From the NCBI RefSeq assembly GCF_024436055.1, contig NZ_JANFNH010000001.1, positions 186,001 through 250,000 of the forward strand: a stretch of 64,000 nucleotides of DNA, read 5' to 3'. The notes below the pieces were generated by a model. The model was not told the origin of the DNA. It ran no database searches and worked only from the letters and a program-made list of their open reading frames with translations. This document shows, piece by piece, positions 1 to 7,551 of this stretch. Origin of the DNA: Streptantibioticus rubrisoli (GTDB lineage Bacteria > Actinomycetota > Actinomycetes > Streptomycetales > Streptomycetaceae). Position 1 is the stretch's first letter; each line of letters begins with the position of its first letter. A program made the translations under genes and the position numbers.

Positions 1-1
1 G

Positions 2-1222
2 CGCAAGCGCGGATTCCGCAAGGGTGCCATCGCGGCGGCGTCACTGAGCGCCGTGGTCGCCGGTACCTACGCGATCGTCGCCCCGGCGGGCGCGGCGTCC
101 ACCACGTCGACCGCCGCCAGCCAGCCGCACGTCAAGCGGATGTGCTCACAGCCGAGCCAGCCGGGCATGATGTCCTGTCTCGCGCTGGTGCGCACCGACA
201 TCGTCAAGCACAACATGGCGGGCGCCAACGACACCCCGCAGGGCTTCGGCCCCGCCGACCTGCGCAAGGCGTACAACCTCACCGGTGACGGCGCGGGCCA
301 GACCGTGGCCATCGTCGACGCCCAGGACGACCCCAACGCCGCGCAGGACCTGGCCGCCTACCGCAAGCAGTACGGGCTGCCGGACTGCGGCAACGGCTGC
401 TTCAAGAAGATCGACCAGAACGGCGGCACCAACTACCCGTCGGCTGACGCCGGTTGGGCCGGTGAGATCTCCCTCGACCTGGACATGGTCTCGGCCATCG
501 CGCCCAAGGCCAACATCCTGCTGGTCGAGGCGAACTCGGCGAACATGAACGACCTCGGCGCGGCGGTCAACCAGGCCGTCAAGTCCGGGGCGAAGTTCGT
601 CTCCAACAGCTACGGCGGCGGCGAGGACGCCACGGACGCCCAGGCGGACAGCCAGTTCTTCAACCACCCGGGTGTGGTCATCACCGCCTCGGCGGGTGAC
701 TCCGGGTTCGGCGTGGAGTACCCGGCGGCCTCGCCGAACGTCACGGCGGTCGGCGGCACCTCGCTCACCAAGGACTCCAGCCAGCGCGGCTGGAGCGAGA
801 AGGTCTGGGGCACAAGCGCGGGCGGCGAGGGCACCGGCTCCGGCTGCTCCACCGTCGAGGCCAAGCCCAGCTGGCAGAAGGACAACGGCTGTGCCAAGCG
901 CACGGTGGCCGATGTCTCCGCGGTCGCCGACCCGGCGACCGGTGTCGCGGTCTACGACACCTACCAGTCCAACGGCTGGCAGGTCGTCGGCGGCACCAGC
1001 GCCTCGTCGCCGATCATCGCCAGCGTGTACGCGCTCGCCGGTGCGCCGTCCTCGGGCAGCAACCCGGCGTCGTTCCCCTACAAGAACGCGTCCGCGCTGA
1101 ACAACGTGACGTCCGGCTCCAACGGTACGTGCAACCCGTCGTACCTGTGCAACGGCGGCCAGGGCTACAACGGCCCGACCGGGCTCGGCACCCCGAACGG
1201 ACTGAAGGCGTTCACCGGCTGA
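2..1222 (+). CDS. Secreted sedolisin (S53) peptidase, 5' end outside window
   Basis: A secreted acid serine-carboxyl peptidase of the sedolisin family. The frame is open from base 2 and reads a basic n-region (RKRGFRK) and a hydrophobic stretch ending near APAGAAS, so the signal peptide is cut by the window edge and only a few codons are missing; the GTG at 53 lies inside the signal peptide and is not the start. Visible catalytic residues, numbered from base 2, are Glu155 and Asp159 (GWAGEISLDLDM), oxyanion Asp233 (SAGDSG) and Ser near 333 (GGTSASSP). Only a short linker separates signal and catalytic domains, so no long kumamolisin-type propeptide is present. It is closely similar throughout to the protein encoded at 41356-42606. 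A hairpin follows the stop. The family is secure; the substrate is unknown. Confidence 0.93.
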   Translation, partial: RKRGFRKGAIAAASLSAVVAGTYAIVAPAGAASTTSTAASQPHVKRMCSQPSQPGMMSCLALVRTDIVKHNMAGANDTPQGFGPADLRKAYNLTGDGAGQTVAIVDAQDDPNAAQDLAAYRKQYGLPDCGNGCFKKIDQNGGTNYPSADAGWAGEISLDLDMVSAIAPKANILLVEANSANMNDLGAAVNQAVKSGAKFVSNSYGGGEDATDAQADSQFFNHPGVVITASAGDSGFGVEYPAASPNVTAVGGTSLTKDSSQRGWSEKVWGTSAGGEGTGSGCSTVEAKPSWQKDNGCAKRTVADVSAVADPATGVAVYDTYQSNGWQVVGGTSASSPIIASVYALAGAPSSGSNPASFPYKNASALNNVTSGSNGTCNPSYLCNGGQGYNGPTGLGTPNGLKAFTG

Positions 1223-1240
1223 CGCCCCTGATGTGACACC

Positions 1241-1273
1241 GAGCCCCGGTCGCGAGCCACGCGGCCGGGGCTC
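1241..1273 (+). terminator. Rho-independent-type hairpin after first S53 gene
   Basis: A 14-bp stem with one G-T wobble (arms 1241-1254 and 1260-1273, outer sequence GAGCCCCGG/CCGGGGCTC) closes a 5-nt loop 18 bases after the stop codon. There is no U-tract, as is usual in this GC-rich group. Confidence 0.75.
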
Positions 1274-1613
1274 AGTGGTCCCGGCGCGTCGTCGATGCCG
1301 CTGATCCGCGTCGTCGCCAGCGTGGTGCGCACGCTCGGGCAGGTGTACGCGGGGTGCGCGGCGCTGTCCTGGGCCAGCCGGACGGCGGCGGCCGCGCAGC
1401 GCACCGGCGACGGCTATGTGGTCCCCGTCTCCCGGGAGTTGGGGCGGGTGCGCGGCGCACGCAGCCGGACGCCCACGGAGGGAGCGGGCGCGCCGCGCTG
1501 CGCGCGCGCCGAAGAGTTGACGCCCCGTCGGCCTCCGGCGCTCCCGGCGACACGCCGTTACTGATTGCCGATCACCTCCGTACGGGTAGTGGCCTGTTGG
1601 GGCTCCAAGCGAC

Positions 1614-1639
1614 TTGACATCCACCACGCTCAGTGGTGG
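1614..1639 (+). promoter_or_regulatory. TTGACA box followed by an inverted repeat
   Basis: TTGACA at 1614-1619 is followed directly by CCACCA-N7-TGGTGG (1621-1639), which would sit between -35 and -10. The position suits a repressor operator or a small hairpin; no good -10 is visible, so it is only a candidate. Confidence 0.35.
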
Positions 1640-1760
1640 CGGTTGGCGGGGGCGAATGTCCCGCTTCGTAGGTGAATTCCGGTCAAGGTCTGGTCAGTGG
1701 ACGGCAAAGATTCACGCAGGGAGGTAAAGCATTTGATAGTAAAAACCAAACACTCTTGTC

Positions 1761-1774
1761 CAGGTCATGACCTG
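1761..1774. promoter_or_regulatory. Perfect 14-bp palindrome upstream of S53 gene
   Basis: CAGGTCATGACCTG is a perfect palindrome 58 bases before the peptidase start. A related GGTCATGACA lies upstream of the third S53 gene at 42769-42778, which hints at shared control of the peptidases. Confidence 0.35.
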
Positions 1775-1831
1775 CCAGGTGGGATCGCCGCAGTCGTCCG
1801 AGTACGACTTCCCTCCATACAAGGAGAGTTC

Positions 1832-3193
1832 ATGCGAAGAGTTCGTCCCCGGCCGCGCGCCGTGGCCGCAGCCGCAGGGGCCACCGCCCTGGTCGTCGCC
1901 GCGGCGATTTCCCCGCTGAGCGGGACGGCGGCCGCCGCGCCGCAGGTCAAGCCGGTCCCGGCGATCGCCGGTCACTCCCTGATCAAGGGCGTGAGCGCTC
2001 CGCTGACCACGGAGCAGTGCCAGGCGAAGTGGAAGCTCGCCTGCTACACACCGCTGCAGTACCGTCAGGCCTACGACCTGAACCCGCTGTACAAGAAGGG
2101 CGTCACCGGCAAGGGGCGCACGATCGTGATAGTCGACTCGTTCGGCTCGCCGACGGTCCAGCACGACCTGGACGTCTACAGCAAGACGTTCGGCCTGCCC
2201 CACACCCAGGTCCAGATCAAGAAGTGGGGCAACGTCCCGCCGTGGGACCCCAAGAACGCCGACATGACCGGCTGGGCCGGTGAGACCACCCTCGACGTCG
2301 AGATGGCGCACGCCATCGCGCCGGACGCCAAGATCGTCCTGATCGAGACCGCGGTCGCCGAGACCGAGGGCGTCACCGGTCTGCCGGAGATGATGGACGC
2401 CGAGAAGTGGGCGATCGACCACAACATCGGCGATGTCATCACCCAGAGCTTCGGGGCCACCGAGAACACCTTCCCGGGCTTCGACAAGGGTGACTTCTCC
2501 AGCATCAACAACCTGCGCTACGCGTTCAAGGACGCGGCCAAGCACAAGGTGACGGTGCTGGCGTCCTCCGGTGACGGCGGCGCCACCGACAACACCGCGG
2601 ACGGCAAGGGCTACTACAAGTACCGGGTGAACTCCTGGCCGTCCTCCGACCCGCTGGTGACCTCGCTCGGCGGTACGCAGCTGCACCTGAACGACAAGGG
2701 CGACCGCCTCAAGCCGGACAGCGTCTACAACGACCACGGCGCCGGCGGCGGCGGCCAGTCGCACGTCTTCACCCGCCCGGCCTTCCAGGACAGCGTGAAG
2801 AACGTCGTCGGCACCCGCCGCGGCACCCCGGACGTGTCGATGGCCGCCGCGGTCGACGGTGGCGCCTGGGTGTACTCCAGCTACGACCCGACCTCGGTCG
2901 GCTGGGACATCTCCGGCGGCACCAGCGAGGCCAGCCCGCTGTTCTCCGGCATCATCGCGCTGGCCGACCAGGTGGCGGGCCACCGGGTGGGCGACATCCA
3001 CAAGGCGCTGTACAAGCTGAACAGCCTGTCGGCGCACAACCCGTTCACCGGGATCGTGGACGTCAAGGACGGCACCAACAACAGCTACGCGGGCGTCACC
3101 GGCTACACCGCGGTGAAGGGCTACGACATGGCGACCGGCGTCGGCACCGTCGACGCGGCCCGTTTCGTCCCGGCCCTGGCGCGGCTGAGCTGA
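1832..3193 (+). CDS. Secreted sedolisin (S53) peptidase
   Basis: A 453-residue secreted peptidase. The ATG at 1832 is chosen because AAGGAGAG lies 4-11 bases upstream and the protein then begins with a normal signal peptide (MRRVRPRPRA, hydrophobic core to about residue 30, Ala-rich cleavage region near 36). Sedolisin residues are Glu151 and Asp155 (GWAGETTLDVEM), Asp248 (SSGDGG) and Ser365 (SGGTSEASP); the C-terminal GYDMATGVGTVD matches the family calcium-site region. It is clearly diverged from the neighbouring S53 protein and from the one at 41356, so it belongs to a different subgroup. It is monocistronic: its own promoter region lies upstream and a perfect hairpin downstream. Substrate unknown. 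Confidence 0.93.
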   Translation: MRRVRPRPRAVAAAAGATALVVAAAISPLSGTAAAAPQVKPVPAIAGHSLIKGVSAPLTTEQCQAKWKLACYTPLQYRQAYDLNPLYKKGVTGKGRTIVIVDSFGSPTVQHDLDVYSKTFGLPHTQVQIKKWGNVPPWDPKNADMTGWAGETTLDVEMAHAIAPDAKIVLIETAVAETEGVTGLPEMMDAEKWAIDHNIGDVITQSFGATENTFPGFDKGDFSSINNLRYAFKDAAKHKVTVLASSGDGGATDNTADGKGYYKYRVNSWPSSDPLVTSLGGTQLHLNDKGDRLKPDSVYNDHGAGGGGQSHVFTRPAFQDSVKNVVGTRRGTPDVSMAAAVDGGAWVYSSYDPTSVGWDISGGTSEASPLFSGIIALADQVAGHRVGDIHKALYKLNSLSAHNPFTGIVDVKDGTNNSYAGVTGYTAVKGYDMATGVGTVDAARFVPALARLS

Positions 3194-3225
3194 CCCCCTC
3201 CCGGGGGCGCTGAGCGGCTCGAAGC

Positions 3226-3264
3226 GGAAGGCCCGGATCCGTGCACAACGGATCCGGGCCTTCC
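3226..3264. terminator. Perfect 17-bp hairpin between convergent genes
   Basis: Arms 3226-3242 and 3248-3264 pair perfectly (GGAAGGCCCGGATCCGT on the left) around the loop GCACA. It lies between the S53 gene and the oppositely oriented marR and could stop transcription from both sides. Confidence 0.85.
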
Positions 3265-3277
3265 GGCGTTCGCGTGC

Positions 3278-3766
3278 TCACCGCACCCATGGCTCGCCCG
3301 CCCGCACCCGGCGGACGTACCGTTCGACGAGCCTGCGCAGCACCAGCACGGTGGCGTCGATGTCCCGCTCGTCGATGTCGTGCAGCGCCTCCCGCAGCGC
3401 CTCGCGGTTGGAGCGGCGCAGCCGCACCAGCACCGAGGTGCCCATTGGCGTGATCGTGATGTTGCGCGCGCGGCGGTCGGTGGTGTCCGGGGTGCGCTCC
3501 ACCAGCCCCTGGAGCTGGAGTTGGGCCACCTGGCGGGTGACATGGGACGGCTCCACCAGCAGACGAGCGGCCAGGTCGCCGACCCGGCAGGAACCGCCGT
3601 CGTTGTCCAGCGCCATCAGCAGGTGCACGTCCGACCTTCCGATCCGAACGTCCGCCCGGGTCACCGAGTGGTCATGGGTCTGTGGGCGGGTGAGCAGGTA
3701 GGACAGGCTGAGCAGAACGCGTTCGAGGGCCGCGGTGGCGTCGTCGGCATCGGGGGCGTCGGACAT
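3278..3766 (-). CDS. MarR-family transcriptional regulator
   Basis: A 162-residue winged-helix regulator. The MarR core is visible as a recognition-helix region (GDLAARLLVEPSHVTRQVAQLQLQGLV cut short: LLVEPSHVTRQ) followed by the basic wing RTPDTTDRRARNITIT, with helical dimerisation segments at both ends (the first about residues 10-28, the last about 118-155). It is transcribed away from the ferredoxin/P450 pair, the usual arrangement for a repressor of a neighbouring operon, so it may control itself and the P450; that is inference. The ligand is unknown. Confidence 0.88.
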   Translation of the reverse strand: MSDAPDADDATAALERVLLSLSYLLTRPQTHDHSVTRADVRIGRSDVHLLMALDNDGGSCRVGDLAARLLVEPSHVTRQVAQLQLQGLVERTPDTTDRRARNITITPMGTSVLVRLRRSNREALREALHDIDERDIDATVLVLRRLVERYVRRVRAGEPWVR

Positions 3767-3890
3767 GGCGGAACTCTAGTCCCGCGGGGCACCCCGGACA
3801 CCAGGTCGTCGGGAACCGGCCAACTTCCGTCCGGTGGAGCTGACCCCTTGTTTCCCCGCCGGGCGCGGGAGGTAGCGTGTCGACAGCATT

Positions 3891-3918
3891 AATTGCCTTT
3901 GTTAGGTATCTAGTTGCC
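3891..3918. promoter_or_regulatory. AT-rich divergent control region, MarR half-site candidates
   Basis: The otherwise GC-rich gap between marR and the ferredoxin gene contains an AT-rich run with AATTGCC (3891-3897) and CTAGTTGCC (3910-3918). The latter resembles the CTAGTTAGCC element seen at 38025-38034 beside the second MarR-linked locus, so both may be MarR-type recognition half-sites. Confidence 0.35.
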
Positions 3919-3955
3919 CAGACATACGGGTCTACCCCGGTGGAGGACAGAGCCC

Positions 3956-4153
3956 ATGCGAGTCAGTGTCGACACCCACCGCTGCTGCGGCTCCGGCCAG
4001 TGCGTGCTGGCCGTCCCCGAGGTCTTCGACCAGCGCGAGGAGGACGGCATCGTCCGCCTCCTCGATGAGCGACCGTCCGCCGAACTCCACGACGAGATCC
4101 GTACCGCCGCCACCGTCTGCCCGTCCGGAGCCATCGAAGTGCACGAGGCGTAA
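3956..4153 (+). CDS. Small P450-type ferredoxin (3Fe-4S type)
   Basis: A 65-residue electron carrier for the P450 encoded 72 bases downstream. Start ATG 3956 follows TGGAGGA. The sequence has the single-cluster pattern: Cys10, Cys16 (CCGSGQC) and a third Cys in AATVCPSGAI near residue 53, with the typical VFDQ and acidic segment between. The position that is a fourth Cys in bacterial 4Fe-4S forms is not a Cys, so a 3Fe-4S cluster is expected. Unusually, Cys11 directly follows Cys10. The protein should take electrons from a ferredoxin reductase, not encoded in this window, and pass them to the P450. Confidence 0.9.
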   Translation: MRVSVDTHRCCGSGQCVLAVPEVFDQREEDGIVRLLDERPSAELHDEIRTAATVCPSGAIEVHEA

Positions 4154-4225
4154 GCGCGCGGGCGCTACCCATCCGGGGGGCCGCACGCACGCGTTCCGCA
4201 CCTGACCGTGAAGGAGAGATCCGCG

Positions 4226-5425
4226 ATGACGACCGCGCACCCCGTAACCCCGCTGAGCTTCCCCGCCCCCCGCGGCGCCTGCCCCTTCGACCCGCCACCC
4301 GCCTACCAGCGGGCGCGCAGAGAGCAGCCGGTCACCCGGGTCACCCTGTGGGACGGTTCGCAGTGCTGGATGGTCACCCGGCACGCCGATGTCCGCGTCG
4401 TCCTGCGCGACCAGCGGTTCAGCTCCGACGCCCGGCGCCCCGGCTTCCCGTTCGTCACCGACGGCCGACGCGCGCTGGCCAACGAGAGCACCAGCTTCAT
4501 CCGGCTCGACGATCCGGAGCACGCCCGGCTGCGCCGGATGCTCACCGCCGACTTCATGATCAAGAAAGCTGAGGTGTTACGCCCGCGGGTACAGCGCATC
4601 GTGGACGACTTCCTCGACCGGATGGTCGAGCACGGTGCCCCCGCAGACCTCGTCACCGAATTCGCCCTGCCCATACCGTCGTTGGTGATCTGCCTCCTGC
4701 TCGGCGTCGACTACGCCGACCACACCTACTTCCAGGAACGCAGCCGGATCATGCTCAACAACGGCTCGACGGCCGACGAGATCCGGCAGGCACGCGACGA
4801 ACTGACCGAGTACCTCGGCCGGTTGGCGCAGCGCAAGCGGCGAGAGCCGGATGACGGCATCATCAGCCGCCTGGTGGCGCGCGGTGAGCTGACCGACGAG
4901 GAGGTGGCCTCCACGGGCCTGCTCCTGCTGGTGGCGGGCCATGAGACCACCGCCAACATGACCTCGCTGTCCACCCTGGCACTGCTGCGCGACCCGGCCC
5001 AACTGACCAGGCTGCGGGCCGAACCGGCGCTGGTCAAGCCGGCGGTCGAGGAACTGCTGCGGTTCCTCACCATCGTGCACTTCGGGCTGCCCCGTGTCGC
5101 CACCGAGGACCTGGAAGTGGGCGGCCAGACCATCCGCGCGGGCGAGGGCGTGCTGTGCATGCTCTCCGCCGCCAACCGGGACGAGGAGGTCTTCGAGGGC
5201 GCCGACCGGCTCGACATCGGCCGCGAGTCCCGTCGCCATGTCGCGTTCGGCTTCGGCGTCCACCAGTGTCTCGGCCAGCCGCTGGCCCGGGTGGAGTTGC
5301 AGATCGCGTTGGAGACGCTGCTGCGCCGACTGCCCGGCCTGCGGCTCGCCGTCCCGTACGAGGACATCCGGTTCCGTACCGACATGGCGATCTACGGTGT
5401 CCATGAACTGCCGGTGGCCTGGTGA
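4226..5425 (+). CDS. Cytochrome P450, CYP105-like, with a TTA codon
   Basis: A 399-residue soluble haem monooxygenase. Start ATG 4226 follows AAGGAGAG. Landmarks: I-helix AGHETTAN (237-244) with the acid-alcohol pair, ExxR at Glu276-Arg279 (EELLR), and the haem-binding loop FGFGVHQCLG with ligand Cys348. Overall sequence and length resemble the CYP105 group of actinomycetes, which oxidise xenobiotics and secondary metabolites; the substrate cannot be read. It is paired with the upstream ferredoxin, and a hairpin follows. Codon 118 (Leu, 4577-4579) is TTA, the codon read by the bldA tRNA, so translation is probably delayed to development or secondary metabolism. Confidence 0.95.
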   Translation: MTTAHPVTPLSFPAPRGACPFDPPPAYQRARREQPVTRVTLWDGSQCWMVTRHADVRVVLRDQRFSSDARRPGFPFVTDGRRALANESTSFIRLDDPEHARLRRMLTADFMIKKAEVLRPRVQRIVDDFLDRMVEHGAPADLVTEFALPIPSLVICLLLGVDYADHTYFQERSRIMLNNGSTADEIRQARDELTEYLGRLAQRKRREPDDGIISRLVARGELTDEEVASTGLLLLVAGHETTANMTSLSTLALLRDPAQLTRLRAEPALVKPAVEELLRFLTIVHFGLPRVATEDLEVGGQTIRAGEGVLCMLSAANRDEEVFEGADRLDIGRESRRHVAFGFGVHQCLGQPLARVELQIALETLLRRLPGLRLAVPYEDIRFRTDMAIYGVHELPVAW

Positions 5426-5461
5426 CGCCGTCACGGTGACCGGCGGCCCGTGAGGGCCGAC

Positions 5462-5502
5462 GGCCTGGACCGCTCCCGACCGCTCCGGGGACGGTCCAGG
5501 CC
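5462..5502. terminator. Hairpin between P450 and convergent gene
   Basis: GGCCTGGACCG (5462-5472) pairs perfectly with CGGTCCAGGCC (5492-5502) across a 19-nt loop, between two convergent genes. Confidence 0.65.
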
Positions 5503-5552
5503 CGGATACGTCCGGCCGGGCCGATCCCGGCCGAACAGGCCCATGGGGGCGG

Positions 5553-6278
5553 TCAGTTGTGCGCGGCGGCGCCGGTGGCGGCGGGCTTGGCGCCGGGGGC
5601 GCTCGGAGTGCCGGGCTTCGCGGGCGCGGTCGCGGTGCCGGGCGCCGCGGGCTTGACGGTGGCGGTGCTCGGCAGGCTGGGGGTCTGGGCCAGGCTCGGC
5701 AGGCTCACCGGGGGCAGTCCGCTGGCGGTCAGCACGGCGGAGGCCACGTTGACGGTGGAGAGCAAGGCGGCGTTCACCGCGTCCAGGATGTTCGTCGGGT
5801 CGTTCGCTTCCACGGCCTTGACGACGGCGTTCAGCTCCGCCTCAAGCTGGTTGACCGCCTTGGTGATCAGGGCGTCAGTGCTGGACGTGGAGTCCGTGGG
5901 CTGGCCTGAGGCGCTGTGCTTCACGGCCTTGCCGGGCTTGTGGGCCTTGTCCGGCTTCGTGGTCCCGCCGGGTCTGGCGGCCCTGGCCGTGGCGGCGATC
6001 TCGTCGAGTTGCAGCTTCGCCTGGCTGACCAGTCGGCTGACCCTGGCCGGATGCCGTTTGTCGGTCATCGCCGCCTGGAGCGACTCGACGACCTTGCTCA
6101 CCGCGCCGATGTTCGACAACTGGTTGAGGACCACGGTCGGATCGGGCGCCGGTGCCTTGGCGACGCGTCGAGCGGGAGGGTCGGCGGTGACGGCGGCCGC
6201 GGTCCCGGCGGTGCCGAGCGTCATCGCGGTGACGGTGGCGGAAGAGATGAGGATGCCGGTCTTCCGGGATATACGCAT
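5553..6278 (-). CDS. Secreted protein of unknown function with Pro/Ala-rich tail
   Basis: I do not recognise a family. The ATG at 6278 is preceded by GAGGGA and gives a 241-residue protein with a signal peptide (MRISRKTGI, hydrophobic to about residue 30, Ala-rich cleavage site). The middle (about 45-175) is predicted mostly helical, with evenly spaced hydrophobic residues and a Lys/Gly/Pro-rich linker near 105-120. The last 45 residues are a low-complexity Pro/Ala/Thr tail ending AATGAAAHN. A tail of this kind suggests a spacer or wall-embedded segment. No catalytic motif and no sortase signal are visible. Confidence 0.75.
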   Translation of the reverse strand: MRISRKTGILISSATVTAMTLGTAGTAAAVTADPPARRVAKAPAPDPTVVLNQLSNIGAVSKVVESLQAAMTDKRHPARVSRLVSQAKLQLDEIAATARAARPGGTTKPDKAHKPGKAVKHSASGQPTDSTSSTDALITKAVNQLEAELNAVVKAVEANDPTNILDAVNAALLSTVNVASAVLTASGLPPVSLPSLAQTPSLPSTATVKPAAPGTATAPAKPGTPSAPGAKPAATGAAAHN

Positions 6279-6410
6279 GGGGTCCCTCACATACGTGGCG
6301 GGTTCAGACTCGACCACCGTGCGAGAGGCCGCCACACAGCGCAACTTGTGGTCAGCCATACGTGACGACGAGGCGGATCGGCGTCACCCGCCCCATCGTC
6401 AGCACCACCG

Positions 6411-7367
6411 TCAGGCAACCGGTTGACCGCCGCCCGCGGGCGGATCGCCGAGCACCGCGTGGACGTACAGCGCGAGGGTGTCCTTGGTGAAGTACGAACT
6501 GTAGGAGATGTCGGGGGTGTCACCGCCGGTGTGGTAGCCGCCGATGACGCCGATCAGCGCGTAGCCGAACGGGTCCGGTACCAGGAACGGTCCACCGGAG
6601 GTGCCGTCGATGTACGCCGCGCAGGCGATCTCCAGGAAGTCACCGGGCGCGCCCGGGTCGGTGCTGGTGTACTTGTGCGTGGAGGACCAGCAGTCCAACG
6701 GCTTGGGATGGCTGGCGTCGCTGAACCCCGGATATCCGATCAACCGCACATGCGAGTGCGCGTAGCCCGGGTAGACGGCCAGGTCGAAGCCGCCGACCGC
6801 ATCCTGTACCTCGCGCCCGTCCTGCCGCGGCGCCAGCCGTTCCACCGAGTAGTCCCAGCGGGCTCCCTTGCCCGACCCCAGCGCGTAGTACCGGGGATCG
6901 ATGTATATCGCCGTGACCGGGAAGATGCCGTACGGCTTCAGTCCGTCGTGGTACCGCGGGACGAACGACAGATACCTCTTGGGGTCCGGGTGGCTCAGGC
7001 AGTGCCCGGCGCTGACCGCCAGGTCGCGCCCCGGGCTGCGGACCACGGTGGCCCCGCAGAAGCGGCCGACGTTCTTGCCGTCGGTCCAGAAGAACGTGCC
7101 CACCTGCGGTATCCCGTTGAACGGATGGCTCGGCGGCACGGCGTCGGACCGTATGGACGCCTTCAGCGGCTTGCTGTCCGGGACGGGTTGGGCCTCCCGC
7201 ATGCGCTGCGCCGTCCAGTACAAGTCGTCGGTGGCCGCGGACGTCGGCGCCGAGGCGCCGGGCGCGGGCGGCGGCGCGGCCGCGTACGAGGCGGGGCCGC
7301 CGTGGGCGACGGCCAGGGTTGCCAGGAGCAGGGCGGCCAGGGCACGTAGAGCGGTCGATCTGCACAT
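6411..7367 (-). CDS. Secreted trypsin-like serine protease
   Basis: A 318-residue secreted protease of the chymotrypsin fold. ATG 7367 follows GGAGGA, and a signal peptide occupies about residues 1-30. The catalytic triad is visible as His122 (VSAGHCL), Asp172 (WDYSVERL) and Ser257 (DGTSGGPFL). A region of about 70 residues between signal and domain may be a propeptide. It resembles the glutamyl-endopeptidase-like or V8-like secreted proteases of streptomycetes. The gene is divergent from the GH129-like gene and lies head to tail with the next secreted-protein gene, but a 132-base gap makes an operon uncertain. Confidence 0.9.
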   Translation of the reverse strand: MCRSTALRALAALLLATLAVAHGGPASYAAAPPPAPGASAPTSAATDDLYWTAQRMREAQPVPDSKPLKASIRSDAVPPSHPFNGIPQVGTFFWTDGKNVGRFCGATVVRSPGRDLAVSAGHCLSHPDPKRYLSFVPRYHDGLKPYGIFPVTAIYIDPRYYALGSGKGARWDYSVERLAPRQDGREVQDAVGGFDLAVYPGYAHSHVRLIGYPGFSDASHPKPLDCWSSTHKYTSTDPGAPGDFLEIACAAYIDGTSGGPFLVPDPFGYALIGVIGGYHTGGDTPDISYSSYFTKDTLALYVHAVLGDPPAGGGQPVA

Positions 7368-7511
7368 GAGCGGTTCCTCCACGGGAAACGAGGTGCGGGA
7401 CCGGCGACACGAGCGGCACAACGCTGCCATCGTCGTACGAACGGCGGGTAAGTGACGAGTGGTCAGCGCGCGAAAAACCGGGGGAATCGGAACCCAGGGG
7501 TTGCCGGGCCG

Positions 7512-7531
7512 TTCTCAGGAACCGTTCAGGA
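7512..7531. promoter_or_regulatory. Direct repeat YTCAGGA with 11-base period
   Basis: CTCAGGA (7514-7520) and TTCAGGA (7525-7531) repeat one helical turn apart in the 184-base gap between the divergent protease and hydrolase genes. GTTC-TCAG-GAAC at 7511-7522 is also a small inverted repeat. Tandem sites like this are typical of response regulators binding as dimers. Confidence 0.4.
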
Positions 7532-7551
7532 TCGGTCCCTATCAACTCCTC

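Larger units (their letters stand above)
1274..1831. other. Intergenic region between two S53 genes
   Basis: No convincing gene. An 89-codon frame at 1295-1564 lacks a ribosome binding site and recognisable composition. The second half holds the regulatory DNA for the next peptidase: a TTGACA hexamer with an inverted repeat, a locally AT-rich stretch around 1729-1757, and a 14-bp palindrome. A GGGAGG at 1719-1724 precedes a TTG at 1733 that is in frame with the next gene, a weaker alternative start. Confidence 0.6.

Noticed and set aside
1295-1564. 89-codon frame in the gap after the first S53 gene
   Set aside because: No ribosome binding site, no signal or domain, and composition like non-coding GC-rich DNA.
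146-1627. 493-codon open frame opposite the first S53 gene
   Set aside because: Mirror frame of a GC-rich gene; the sense strand encodes a complete catalytic domain. The antisense product is Arg/Gly/Val low complexity without motifs.
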